64,000 nucleotides of DNA from contig OX352773.1 in NCBI GenBank assembly GCA_947095535.1, positions 3,162,001 to 3,226,000 of the forward strand. The letters are read 5' to 3'. Both the position numbers and the translations under genes were made by a program. Origin of the DNA: Poecilobothrus nobilitatus. Lineage: Eukaryota > Arthropoda > Insecta > Diptera > Dolichopodidae. Positions within the stretch are counted from its first letter, which is position 1. Each line of letters starts with the position of its first letter. This document shows positions 25,940 through 36,789 of the stretch, piece by piece. The notes below the pieces were generated by a model, which made no database searches, was not told where the DNA came from, and saw only the letters and a list, made by a program, of their open reading frames with translations.

Positions 25940-27610
25940 AAATAACTGTTAAGAGAACTGTTGTATTATATTTTTAATTATTGGTTATAGAGTGAAATTA
26001 AAGCTGTCAAAAAGAAACATAAGTTTAAATTTCTTTCTTATTAAAAAAAAGTTTAAATTTTCACTGTTTCGGTTGCCCCAATATGTATAAAAACTCGATT
26101 ACCGAGACCGCTTCGATCTTTATAAAATTCATCTTATTAAATGTTAAAAAGTTTAGACAGAAAAATTAAATTAAATTAAAAAGGAGAACAACGATATACT
26201 ACTAATTTAATTACAAACTTAAAATTTTTTTAACAACTTTCACAATTTTTTTAAAAATTTAATTTAATTATAAAAAAAATTACTAAAAAATGTAAAATTG
26301 CTTGTTGTGATACTAATTCTTAACATTTCCTCGGTTTCAATTTTCTTTTAATATTATTATAATGAAAATAAGCAAACGATGCAAAAAGAAAGATTAAATT
26401 AATCACATGTATTTAACAGTCCTTTAAATATGATATTTTTCCAACATATTATTTGATGCTTTTTATATTGCATATTAAATATAGCATATAACTGCTTACA
26501 AATATAATGCTTATATACAAGTATATGCGGGTGTACTCAGTATATATTTGATAATATAATTTGTAATGCCTACATACATATGTATACATTTTTATGTTAA
26601 TATTATGAGCAAATACAAATTCATATCTTTATGAAATTACCCAATTTACAAAATATCTAATTTTATTTAATCGTTATAATCTTATATGGAAATTAGAGTA
26701 CACCAGAAACATATTATATACATATTCATATTTACAAAGTAATATTCAAATAAAAAGTGTCCCACCAAAAAAGTTTCTTCATCCGGCTCTCTTTTCAAGA
26801 TATTCAATTTAAATATAATAATACTTATATGGTAAAAGAAACCAATAAATTTGTGTTTTAAACAAGTATGAAACCTATTAACTTTTACCTATATGAAAGT
26901 TTTACTTATTTTTTTTCCATTTTGTATTTTCACGCATTGGATACTTTGTATTAATAAACTTATTTCAAATTTGTGAGTGACTAAAAAAATTAAAACTTTA
27001 CCTTATTAAATTAGTATTATCATAAGCGTATATAAACCTTAAGGTCTATAACAGATTAACAGAATTTTTTTACTTTTTTCTTTATTCGAGTTTGTTTATT
27101 TTACTGTTATATTTTAATAATAATTTTTTTTTTTTTTTGCTTTTCAAATATTAACTAAAATAATAACAATAAAAACAATGAAAAAGTAATAAGAATTCAT
27201 AATATCATGACATAATAATTAGATATTTTTCTGTACATTCTTGTAAATATATGACTTTCATGTAAATTAAATATACCTACATATTATATTGTATAAAATA
27301 TACATAAATATATAAAGGTAGTAATTTTTATATATAACGGTATTTAATTTTGTACGTGGATTTGATAAGGTATAGGACACCTAATTATTATCTTCATGAA
27401 AATATCTTTTTTCTTGTTTTATATTTGAATATTACTGTTATTTCTCGCGCCACATTAGTAAGGATTATATAACTTGTTTATATACATATTAAATTATTTT
27501 GTTAAAAATGGATATCAATAGAAAAAAAATTTAATATACCACCCACCCATACCGTACCGCCTATGTATGTACATGTTTTCAATATTATAATATTATTAGA
27601 CATAAAAAAT
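25940..27610. other. AT-rich noncoding DNA
   Basis: No gene or defined element between the two direct-repeat copies on this side of the hairpin. Short TA-rich and TACATA-type runs only. Confidence 0.5.
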
Positions 27611-27619
27611 ATTAATACG

Positions 27620-27672
27620 GCGGGATAAATTTTCAAATAAGTACTTTAAAAATGTTCGAAAATTTATCCCGC
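27620..27672. repeat. Perfect 15-bp hairpin (GCGGGATAAATTTTC)
   Basis: 27620-27634 pairs exactly with 27658-27672, with a 23-base loop. The GC-rich stem base stands out in this AT-rich background. It could be a tiny MITE remnant; no target duplication was identified. Confidence 0.8.
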
Positions 27673-28114
27673 ATAAACAAACAGAAAAAAATAAGAAATA
27701 CTACCAAAGAAGATTGAATTAATTAATTATTGTTACCTGATAATCAGTGCGCGGATTCACTCATCGATCAGATCCGATAAGTATGTCTAATAACGTAACG
27801 GGTCTCGAAATTTTATTAAGTTATCGTAACACATACAGCGTTAGTAACCATAAATCTGACAAATAAAAAACAGCTGAAACATAAATACTTTTTATTACAT
27901 TCATAATTAGTTCTTTTATTTTATATATTTTATATATTTAAATAAATAAACTCTAATTAAATAACATACGAAATTAATGTTGTCAGTTTACATTTTTAAT
28001 TTTTTGTTTTTTTTTTTAAACCAAATAACTATAGCTAGGTAGGTACTATATATTTAACATAAATAATTAATTATTAAAATAAAATTAAATATTTACTAAC
28101 AATATTAATATATA

Positions 28115-28200
28115 CTTTTTTTTAATATTACATTTAAGTGAAAAATGGAGCTACACCTAATACACGTATACGCGTATTTTAACTATTTTGAAAATGTTTT
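28115..28200. repeat. Direct repeat, copy 2
   Basis: Second copy of 25853-25936, same orientation, about 2.26 kb away. The flanking sequences on either side differ, so the repeat is sharply bounded. Confidence 0.9.
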
Positions 28201-28676
28201 ATTCAATTAAAATAATGTTGACAGTGTTAAAATTAATGTTATCAACATTTGCATTAATGTATGTATAATGTATAATAAATAGTGAAATTACGATTCTATA
28301 ATATTAAAAATATAATTTAACATAAACTGAATAATTTCACATTAAAATGTTATATGTAAATTATTTAACAGAATATTTTATTAGTTATAAAGAATGTTAC
28401 AAAAATAATCAAAAATTATCTTCAAAAAACAAAAATAAGTATGTAATGTACTTTACTATAAATATTATATTATATACTATTTTGTACTTTTTAGAAAATA
28501 TTTAAAGTTATATAATACCTAGGTATATGAAAATATTTAAAGTTAGGTATATAAACTTAAAGTAAGTAAAAAGATAAATCCTCGATTACACAAAAAAAAA
28601 GTCAGCTCTCTAAATATCTGTAACATTTTTGTTTTATAATCAATGAGAGCTAATAATTGTAACTGTAGTCGTATAG

Positions 28677-29486
28677 TTAACCGGCGGTACAAAATAAGTT
28701 CGATTGAAATAACTTCGACAAATTAAAAGTTATTATTAGTCTGCATTGTTTTTCGAAATATGAAGTAAATGGTTGAAATTGATTCCCGCTATCAAGAAGT
28801 TTAATGTTCAATTTCAGCTGATTAAAAGCAAACTCAATATTTTCTGATGGCAGCAATGGTAAAGCCATAATATAGCCATTTTATAATAATATAATGATGG
28901 TGCAGCTGGTGTACTATAAATGAATTTAGCTAATACTTTAAATTTGACTCTTAGGTTACGTCTAATTGCCTGAGCATAATGAAACTAACACCCTACCAAT
29001 TTGGTCATTGTGAAAACTAATCCCAATGCCTTTCGAATTGCAGTTTCATAATCGGTAATGATTATGTTTGGCTCCATTTTAAAAATATTTTCATTTATAT
29101 ATGAAAATAAAGTGGTATACGCTTTTTGAATTTTTTTATGTATTAATATGAAAAAAATTGGAAAAATCTGAAAATAAAATTTCAATTTAATATTTATATT
29201 TAACGTGAAAAATATTATATGTAAAATGGGGATGCGCGACGTGAAAATCGGTGATAAAATTCCGCGGCGAAATATTGCAACCGCGAGGGACCGCCACATG
29301 CGCGTCTGTGACGAGCTTGCTCCGCGTGTAAAAATTTCCATCTTCTTTTTATTTGTTTATTAAATTTTTATACTATAAATATAAGTATGCAAATTACCTG
29401 TTCAAAATATTCTATGTACACAATTAATAGCTGTTTGGAAAACCCTCCTTTTGGAACAACTGAAAAAGTTCCATCTATCAAATATT
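28677..29486 (-). pseudogene. Decayed MULE transposase, split by a possible intron
   Basis: The minus strand first reads RKYLIDGTFSVVP, which has the DGTF motif and first catalytic Asp (29464-29475), and then FSKQLLIVYIEYFEQ. After a GT-AG interval (29168-29397) the same phase resumes with IFPIFFILIHKKIQKAYTTL, then KMEPNIIITDYETAIRKALG. The 'ITDYE' block would hold the second Asp. Next comes the VGC-(stop)-FHYAQAIRRNLR block, whose in-frame TAG sits where MULE proteins usually have an aromatic residue, so TGG to TAG is likely. A frameshift near 28870 leads into MALPLLPSENIEFAFNQL and a YFE block, matching the MULE C-terminus. The N-terminal DNA-binding region is absent. The family is inferred from motif order. 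At least one stop and one frameshift make it non-functional. Confidence 0.85.
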
Positions 29487-29992
29487 TCCGTTAAGATGGT
29501 TGTATATTTTCGGTTATAATTTATAATGATTTATCTATGTACACAAGAAAACATGCAAAAATTGCAATCATTTTCCATAACACATGCCTTAAAGAAAGCT
29601 GTGTTACAATTATCTATCATAGATTTTCCAAAAGTAATATAGATTTCTATATAGATTCTTTTTGGAATGCATTAATAATATCAATTGGTGTTTGCTGGGA
29701 ATTTACAAACTTTTTGCTGATCGAATACAATAATTATAAAAAAAAATTTACCATAAACTTCTATAATAAATTTATAAGTTCAACCATTTTAAAACCAGTT
29801 TTTTTCACTTTATTATAATTTTAATTTTGTTGGACTTATTTCATTTTTTAATTTTAGTAATTTTATCCACCTTCATAATGAAATAAGTTCGACAAATTAA
29901 AAATGAAATAAATTCGATGTTGTAAATTTTTAATCGAAGTTATTTCATTTTTAGAATCGAAGTTATTTCAATCGAACTTATTTCGTACCGCC
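28683..29992 (-). mobile_element. MULE-type DNA transposon, full length, decayed
   Basis: Both ends begin GGCGGTAC and form 36-bp terminal inverted repeats (28683-28718 and 29957-29992) with one mismatch. Perfect 10-bp target duplications ATAGTTAACC flank it (28673-28682 and 29993-30002), close to the 9-10 bp typical of Mutator-like elements. Further GAAATAACTTCGA-type words repeat just inside the right end, as transposase binding sites often do. The inside holds a broken minus-strand MULE transposase. At 1310 bp it is short for an autonomous MULE and lacks the N-terminal part. I infer an internally deleted copy that once moved using a transposase in trans. Confidence 0.9.
29168..29397 (-). 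other. Candidate phase-0 intron with a GC-rich core in the transposase
   Basis: On the minus strand the donor GTAATTTG (from 29397) and the acceptor TTTTATTTTCAG (ending 29168) bracket 230 bp. Removing them joins the two transposase blocks exactly in frame. The part at about 29228-29340 is strikingly GC- and CpG-rich (CCGCGGCG, GCGCGACG, CCGCGAGG) in an otherwise very AT-rich window. It is open on both strands but matches nothing I know. It may be an intron with captured foreign sequence, or simply an insertion that happens to look spliced. Confidence 0.5.
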
Positions 29993-30004
29993 ATAGTTAA
30001 CCAC

Positions 30005-30895
30005 CAGATAAAATTAATAATGCAAGACTAAAACTTACGTTAAGAATTCAGGATGCTTTTTAAAAATGCATTAAGAACAAACAAAACTTAAATTTGTTAA
30101 TTTACTTTATGACCATTTTGTATTTAAAAATTATTAAAATTGCAATATTTTATTACTTACTTCGTTAGTTAGATACTAATGTAAACATAATTACCTTTTT
30201 GTGGTTTACATATTGAGATTTACATGGAATTTAAATAATTATAGCAAATATTTATATTTGAATTATTAATTATAATAGCTGACAGTTAAAAATAAGAGGT
30301 GGTGCAATTTCAATATTTAAGAATAAATTATGCAAATACAAGCTAATTGTTTTTATTTTATTGAAAATAAAATTATTATTTACACCATGTAATAGCAACT
30401 AAACTCTGAAATAACATACATAAATAGGTACATGTTTTTTATTATTATATATATATATATATATAATTAGAAACTCAGATATTATTCAGAAATTGAAATT
30501 ATTCAATTTTAATAAATTTATTCTAATTAATAGATAAAATTATTGCATGTGTTCAGACAGGCATATTTTAATAAAATAAATTTGAAATTAAAATGTTATC
30601 AAATATAAAAAATATAAAATTTTGCAATAAATTATAAAATATTGTCTATAGCAAATTTAAAATTTGTAATAGTCATTTAATATTTAAATAAGGCAAACAT
30701 TGTTAAGAGATTTAACGCTTATCTTAAGTTCAATTTTCACGCTTTGTCTTATATCTTTAAATCTTATCTTGTAGAAAAGATCCTATAAGTAACAGTTTAA
30801 AGTTAATACAGATTTTTCGTTTGATATTTTTCTATTTTAAGCATTGTTTTAACAGATTCGAGATTTTAAATAAATTGAAAGCAAATTCAATAGGC
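30005..30895. other. AT-rich noncoding DNA with a (TA)n run
   Basis: A TA microsatellite sits at about 30446-30465. No gene recognised. Confidence 0.5.
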
Positions 30896-30905
30896 ATTGA
30901 AGATT

Positions 30906-31100
30906 TCATAATAATGATATTAACAGAAATGAAAGCATTGCTCCTGAAAACTGATTTAATGGAATAACTTCAGTAACCTCAGACCTTAAATTGAATGTAC
31001 ACAGATCAATTAACTCTTTAGTTTTTGTTGGTTGCAATTGGTAATCAACAATTGGCAAGTGGTAAATCCAGGAAAATTTTTCAGTACTTCTCAATCCATG
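30906..31100 (-). pseudogene. Coding-like fragment of unknown family
   Basis: A minus-strand frame reads HGLRSTEKFSWIYHLPIVDY and continues for about 50 codons to a stop, with mixed, protein-like composition instead of the K/N/I/F-rich chance frames seen elsewhere. It has no good start; a TGA precedes it. I do not recognise it. It could be a broken transposon or a pseudogene fragment. Confidence 0.3.
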
Positions 31101-31329
31101 TGTATAATATCATATTATACTTTTAAGATTAGAATCAAACGACACTCGAATAGTCTTTTATTGAAGTTATCTTTATAGGTAGGCAAATACCATCTAAAGG
31201 TGTTCATTTAAAAGAGAAAAGATTTGAAAGACATGTATATGATATGAGTCCACATATTAAATGCACACATATAGCTACTTTGTGCATTAAGTAAAACATT
31301 ATTATTGCTTAAAGCATTATTTTATAGAT

Positions 31330-31700
31330 TTTTTGTGCATAAGATGCGAATATAGAAATGCGTACAGCGCGAATATAGAATATAATGCCGCCGGAAGTAC
31401 TCCCAACCATAACAACAACCATAACGTGTATGATACCGTTAAATTCAAGAAGAATTATTTGCTCTTACCAATTCTCTCAACATCCAGTAACTTCCCATAT
31501 TTTCCCATTTTCTTTATTCTAATTTTTTTTTTCTTATTTTCGGAATCCCCGAACCAAACAGTACATTATACTATGGATTCCAAGCTAATGTTTGGTTTGA
31601 AAGGGAGGTGGCGTTTGATTAGTTGAAGTCCAACACTACCAAAAAGAATTCGTGTGTTGATCTCATTGTTGTCTTCCGCGATTCCTATCCACGCTCCCCA
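31330..31700. other. GC-richer patch, unidentified
   Basis: Includes a near-duplicate GCGAATATAGAA at about 31346 and 31370 and a 97-codon plus frame. Its minus strand gives protein-like words (WIGIAEDNNEINTRILFGSV) in another frame. Neither reading matches a family I know; probably an old mobile-element relic. Confidence 0.3.
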
Positions 31701-32985
31701 AAATTAAAAGCAGGAACTTTTAAAATTTTGAAGTTTGAAGATCATTAGCAACTGCTAATTAATTTTTCTGACTTTTTAAAAATTTTCATATCATCAGCGT
31801 GTATTTGTAGCTGCAAATTAAAAATGGCCGAAGAAGCATCATTTATAGATAAAAATTAAAAAAATAATTAGAATATAATTACTTTTAATATACATTTTAC
31901 TGAAATAAAAAGTTAAAAAAAAGTATAAGATCATATTCAACTGTCATTAAACAGATGTTAAGACTAGACATTTTGTTAAGATTTTATCTTTTTGTTTTTG
32001 GTTTAACTTTTCATTATCAATTACCAATTCATAGATAAATAAATTTATCAGATTTTATATTTTGAAAAAGGATCAAAATAATACAGAAAAGATTTTATTT
32101 TTAAATCTCCTTAGATCTCTGTATATTCATTTTTTTTTTAATTTAATAATTAGTCGTTGGTTTGATAAACATACCCAAAAAAAATTGCATTCAAACTAAA
32201 GATACTCATTACAAAAATCTAAACCCTGAAACCCTAGAATTTAACTATCCATAATAAATCTAATTAATATTCAAAATATTAAAGGATGCTATATTATAGT
32301 TATCAGTGTAACTGGTTTTCTTTTGACAAAAATCTATTATTAGTTACATACATATATAACAAAATAAACAAGTTCATTCGTCAATGGCCATAAAAGTTAT
32401 TATAATTGAGGAGACTGAATAGTGAAATTAGGATTCTAATATTAGTTAAAATGTTTTTTACTATTCAGTAGAGATGGTTTCTTATACTTAAAAGTCTATA
32501 CTCTAATATTAATCATCACTTTTAAAAAAATCAGCTGTCTCCACCACAGGACCAACCGCCACTACACGAAAAGTACAATGCCAAAATTTATAGATTTTTT
32601 ACATAATAATTTATACCAAAGCAAAATAACTTCTAATAATTTAACAACATTTTGTTTTATTCAATAACAATAACGAGCAATGAAATCGTAAAAATATACA
32701 TACATTACATATGTATGTGCATTAATTCATACATCCATTTACGTATACATTATTATGTAATGTACATGATTTTTTTTTTTTCATTCAAAAATATTAGAAG
32801 TAAAAAATATTAAAATCTGTAAACAAATACAAAACAAACATAAGATTAATATCGAATCTGCTAACAAAAATTTTATCGTTTTAATTTTATGTCATCAACA
32901 AAAGAATAATATGCATCGATATAATAAGTATGTATATAAATTTTTAGAGATATAAAAAAAAAACAAAAAAATCATATAGAGTTGT
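31700..32985. other. AT-rich noncoding DNA
   Basis: Contains a small inverted repeat (CTGAATAGT ... ACTATTCAG, about 32413-32466) whose inner 'ATAGTGAAATTA.GATTCTA' also occurs near 28280. No gene seen. Confidence 0.5.
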
Positions 32986-32989
32986 ATGA

Positions 32990-33425
32990 AATTTGGACTT
33001 AGAAAAAAAATTAAATAAAAGTTAAAGTTAGTCTGATCAAAAAATGTTCTCCGGCAAAGTTGTTGCTCTTTACTTGTGTAACAACTTTTTCTTAATAATT
33101 TTTCTCATAAAATTTTTCTGTTACGAAATATTCCTAAGAAACTTAAAAAGTACGCTAGTAAACTACTACTTGCGGTTGTCCGATTTGCTCCAAAAGCTAT
33201 CAATCCGAGATATTTACGTTAAAATTTTAAATATGAAATTGCAAAAAAATTCGCTCAGTCGTTTAAGCTGTACACGTGCCCACAGGCATACCCACACACA
33301 CACAGAAGGACATCATGCTAAAAAAATTTTTACAGCCTTCTCCACACCGGAATAGTGCATATTTGCCAAAATCTCGGGTACAATTTTTAGTATGAAAACA
33401 ATACTTACCTTATACATTAATGTAT
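32990..33425 (+). repeat. Candidate dispersed-repeat relic with ACACACAC...GGACAT tail
   Basis: Less AT-rich sequence ending in CACACACACACAGAAGGACATC near 33293-33314, preceded by 'TTTAAGCTGTACACGTGCCCA'. This resembles repeats I recall from dipteran genomes whose 3' part carries an (AC)n run before GGACAT. There is only one copy in the window and the ends are undefined. Confidence 0.35.
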
Positions 33426-33429
33426 GCGG

Positions 33430-34205
33430 TCGGTAAAAATAAAACGAAAAATACTGAGTCCGTTGTTTTGCAAATTATTTCATCTAATATAGAGCAAAAG
33501 GATTAACAAAACATTAAATTATCCTTTGAGTTATTTAATGAAAAATTGTTTGGAACTAATTTTTTTTTCTGATGTTTGTTTTGTTGCTTCTTTCTTTCTA
33601 TATTTATTAAAAGACGTTTTATAAATTCTTTTTTTCTTTTTGTTGTTTTTTTGTTAAAATAAATATTTACACTATGAAATTTTTCATTCAAAAATAATCG
33701 GCATTATAAAAATAATTCCAATGTGTCTAGACTCTGTCCCTTCTGTGTGATAGAAATTCAATTGGGAGGACAACAAAACATTTAAGTCTTAACAAATGAC
33801 TTAATAAAATTAATTGAGCATCATAATCATAAATTTTGAAATAATTGGTATTGACAAGCGAATAAATATGAATAAATTTTATTATATAAGTACCTATATA
33901 AAAAAGTCCTATAAAAAATTGAGATTTTTTTTTCAAATACATATTTAAAAAAAAAACTGTGACAGTTTTTAAAATTTTGTTACGGTCTAATAAAAGACTA
34001 TACAATTAAAAAGTTATTTAAATTTTTTGTTATTAAAAACAAAAATAAACTTATTGAGGACTAAAGAAGTTACAAACAAGTAATTTTTGAACATCAACAT
34101 AAACAGTTTTGTTGAAATAATGTACGGAGATTACGTTTCGTATATCAAGTAAATTGCGAAATTACATTACAGAAACGAATCTGATAAAAAAAAAATAATG
34201 AAAGA
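33430..34205. other. AT-rich noncoding DNA
   Basis: Only A/T-run open frames. Nothing recognised. Confidence 0.5.
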
Positions 34206-34220
34206 AAATGATTGATGATA

Positions 34221-34360
34221 AGCGGTACGTCATAAGATTGAAAGACATAAGTACGAAAGCCAAAATCAGCATAAATATGAATTTGTTTTTCAATTTTTTG
34301 GAATTTTTCATCCTTTTGCTGGTTTTATACTAATGTCTTTCGATATTATGACGTACTACC
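34221..34360. mobile_element. 140-bp MITE with MULE-like ends
   Basis: The left end AGCGGTACGTCATAAG and the reverse complement of the right end GGTAGTACGTCATAA begin inverted repeats of about 40 bp that also share GAAAGACAT. Flanks are TTGATGATA (34212-34220) and TTGATGATG (34361-34369), a 9-bp target duplication with one mismatch. The GGCGGTACG-like tip and 9-bp duplication match the MULE at 28.7 kb, so I infer a related non-autonomous MULE. No coding capacity. Confidence 0.75.
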
Positions 34361-34649
34361 TTGATGATGACAAACATTAATTTATCTCTTGTTAACTGTT
34401 AATCAATTAGAGTTTTATAATTTTAATTTAGAAATAAATTTTTGATTTTTTTATTTTTTATATAATTTTTTTTATTACTTTTTTTCATTAAATTTAAGTA
34501 ATTTCTATGTGTTTGTATAACACTTTCATAGAGTTGCCATAAGGATACAATATTATAATTTCAAATTTGTCAATCAATTCATTTCAAAAATATACACATA
34601 TATTACATAATATAGAGATAATCCATGGGTTGGCCACGAAATCTCCCTT

Positions 34650-34709
34650 ATCAAAATCTAGTGTTTCAAAATCTAGTGTTTCAAAATCTAACGTTTTAAA
34701 ATCTCGCGT
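34650..34709 (+). repeat. 15-bp minisatellite, about 4 units
   Basis: The unit TTCAAAATCTAGTGT is repeated in tandem, with the last two units diverged. Because 15 is a multiple of three it keeps one frame open (SKSSV repeated), which explains the 67-codon open frame there; I see no sign that it is coding. Confidence 0.85.
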
Positions 34710-34792
34710 TTGGCTACTAAATCAATCAATAGTTTGGCTACTTTGCAGAATTAACTACAGACATTTTTAAGAAAAGAATAAAATTATATATA

Positions 34793-35262
34793 CGTAAAAC
34801 CTGCTTAAGTGCGTTCCGAATAAGAAACTTTTTTCGTTTTAGAAACCAGAAATATTGACATTTTAAAATTTTCTGAAAATTGCATACAAATATACTCGCC
34901 TAAGTGCTTATCGTTTAAGTACCTAAACCTCTTAAGCACTTTGTTTTTCAAAGCACGTTATTAAATTTTTTGATTAAAATTTTACTTTTGAGTGCCACAA
35001 GAGACATCTCCTTTTGATACCGAAAAAATATTAAATTTTTTGATTAAAATTTTACTTTTAAGTGACTCAAGAGACATTTACTTTCTGCAAGAAAATGTTA
35101 TTAGTTATGAATAAGTATCTACCATGAGGCAGTTAAACGAATTTTAAATAAGTACCTTACTTAAAGCTTGAAGCACTTATAAGAGTTCGGTTAAGTGCTT
35201 TGTTCGGATAAGTGCTCAAAATTGCTAACATTTTTGTAAGAGCACTTAAGCGGATTTTACTG
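34793..35262. mobile_element. pogo/Tigger-like MITE
   Basis: Termini are CGTAAAACCTGCTTAAGTGC on the left and the complement of CAGTAAAATCCGCTTAAGTG on the right; the left end has lost one base. TA dinucleotides flank both ends (34791-34792 and 35263-35264), the Tc1-mariner/pogo target. TAAGTGCTT-type words recur throughout. No transposase is present, so it is non-autonomous. The interior contains a 70-bp tandem duplication (34960-35087). Confidence 0.8.
34960..35087. repeat. 70-bp-period tandem duplication inside the MITE
   Basis: ATTAAATTTTTTGATTAAAA plus the following TTTTACTTTT.AGTG..CAAGAGACAT occurs at 34960 and again at 35030 with few differences. Confidence 0.85.
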
Positions 35263-35264
35263 TA

Positions 35265-36535
35265 TATGATTACGGAATGAGAATTCGCCAATAAATTTTT
35301 GAAATGAGAATTCGCCTAAAAAAAAAGAATATTATATTAACAAATATTAAATTCTTAATTGCTATCGTATTATAACATTACAGAATTAATTTACAGTTGA
35401 AGTTAGTTTAGAAAAAAAAAAGTATATTGTTATACGGCAATATTGTTATACGGTATCTTATCTACGTGCATATCTACATACTAAATTATGGAAACAAACA
35501 AATTAAAATACCTATAACTTGAAAATCATTTGTCCGATTTATATATGTAAATTATAATATATATCTAAACAATGATATATCAAAGAAGATAAACAATAAG
35601 TCATAAATAAATCTTTTTATTTTGCCTGAAATCCTATTATTGCAACATATGGAAATACACATTTTTTATTCTTTAAACAGAATTTAATAATAATATCTTT
35701 AAAATTTTCCATACGTTTGCAATGTAATAAAAATTCAATATATTTAATATGCGATAACAATTGCATTAATATAAAAAAGGATCATAATATGCACTTGTTT
35801 GCATTTGTATATTCTAACAAAAAACAAAAACAAAGAAAAAGAAATATTTGATCAATAATCAAATGAAATACTCATCGATAAAAAGTGTTGAAAAATCAAT
35901 TTTAATTTTTTTTTTGTTTCGTTTATGCTTCGTTCTCTTTTCTTTAACTTTTTTTGTTTTTTTGATTATCGATATTCGATTTAAATACAAAAAGGACTTT
36001 TTGAATATTATTTTCTATTTATTTAAAAAAAGATTAGTTAAAATGTTCAGCGTTTCTTTAGTTAGATTTAAGTATATAAGGCAATTTTTTTTATAACTAT
36101 TATGGACCAAATATGTCTAAAAGTATGCAATCATTTCGCATCTCAATTCACTCATTTCCATTCGAATAAGAGAGAAATATGTCTATGGTAATTCGCTAAT
36201 AATTTATTTATTTGATATTTTTAATTTTCCTTTCTATAACATTTCCCATTTGTACTTCTATATAATATAATTTGTTACACACATTCTTGAGAAAAATAGA
36301 ATTTTCCCCTCGTATAAACAGTATAAACAGTTGTTTCAGAAAAATAATTTTTTATTGACACCTATCCATGGTTACAATTTTATTGCTCGATATTAAACGG
36401 TGTAGAAATTGTGAAAACAAAATGACGGACGAATAGAGTGAAACTAATAATCGAATTTTACAAAAAAAGTGTTTGCCAACAATCAATTATGGAAGCATCG
36501 CTGATTTATTTAAAAGCTTAAAAATAAACAATACA
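35265..36535. other. AT-rich noncoding DNA with two short tandem repeats
   Basis: AATGAGAATTCGCC occurs twice (about 35277 and 35305), and CAATATTGTTATACGG-type units twice (about 35423-35454). No gene seen. Confidence 0.5.
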
Positions 36536-36544
36536 GAATGTAAA

Positions 36545-36785
36545 CTAATGGTTTTTAAAAGCGCACATTTCCAAAAGATAATGCAAACTATATTTAGAAT
36601 TCTGACTTGCACCATGGTTACATTTTCAATTCAGACTGGCACCTGACTACTCATGGTTAAATTTATTTTTCCTCTATCTCTGTGTAGAAGTTTTGCAAAC
36701 AGACGGACGAACGGACAAAGTGAAACTAATTGGCACATTTTTTCAAATTTTTTTTGGAAATGTGCTGAAAAGGGTGTTAAACTAT
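36545..36785 (+). mobile_element. Family C repeat, short copy with clear inverted ends
   Basis: GCACATTTCCAAAA (36563-36576) is the exact reverse complement of TTTTGGAAATGTGC (36752-36765), and these lie near the two ends. 'CAGACGGACGAACGGACAAAG' precedes the right end. At about 240 bp this is an internally deleted copy, and it shows most clearly that family C has inverted termini. Open frames across it on both strands are by-products. Confidence 0.75.
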
Positions 36786-36789
36786 AAAA

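Noticed and set aside
27560..27570. Another MULE end (GTACCGCC near 27.56 kb)
   Set aside because: The word matches the MULE tip, but no partner end, extended arm or target duplication could be found.
31333..31626. 97-codon plus-strand frame
   Set aside because: The patch is GC-richer, but neither strand gives a convincing family; kept only as an unidentified patch.
34567..34770. 67-codon frame with SKSSV repeats
   Set aside because: The repetition comes from a 15-bp minisatellite that keeps any open frame open; no evidence of coding.
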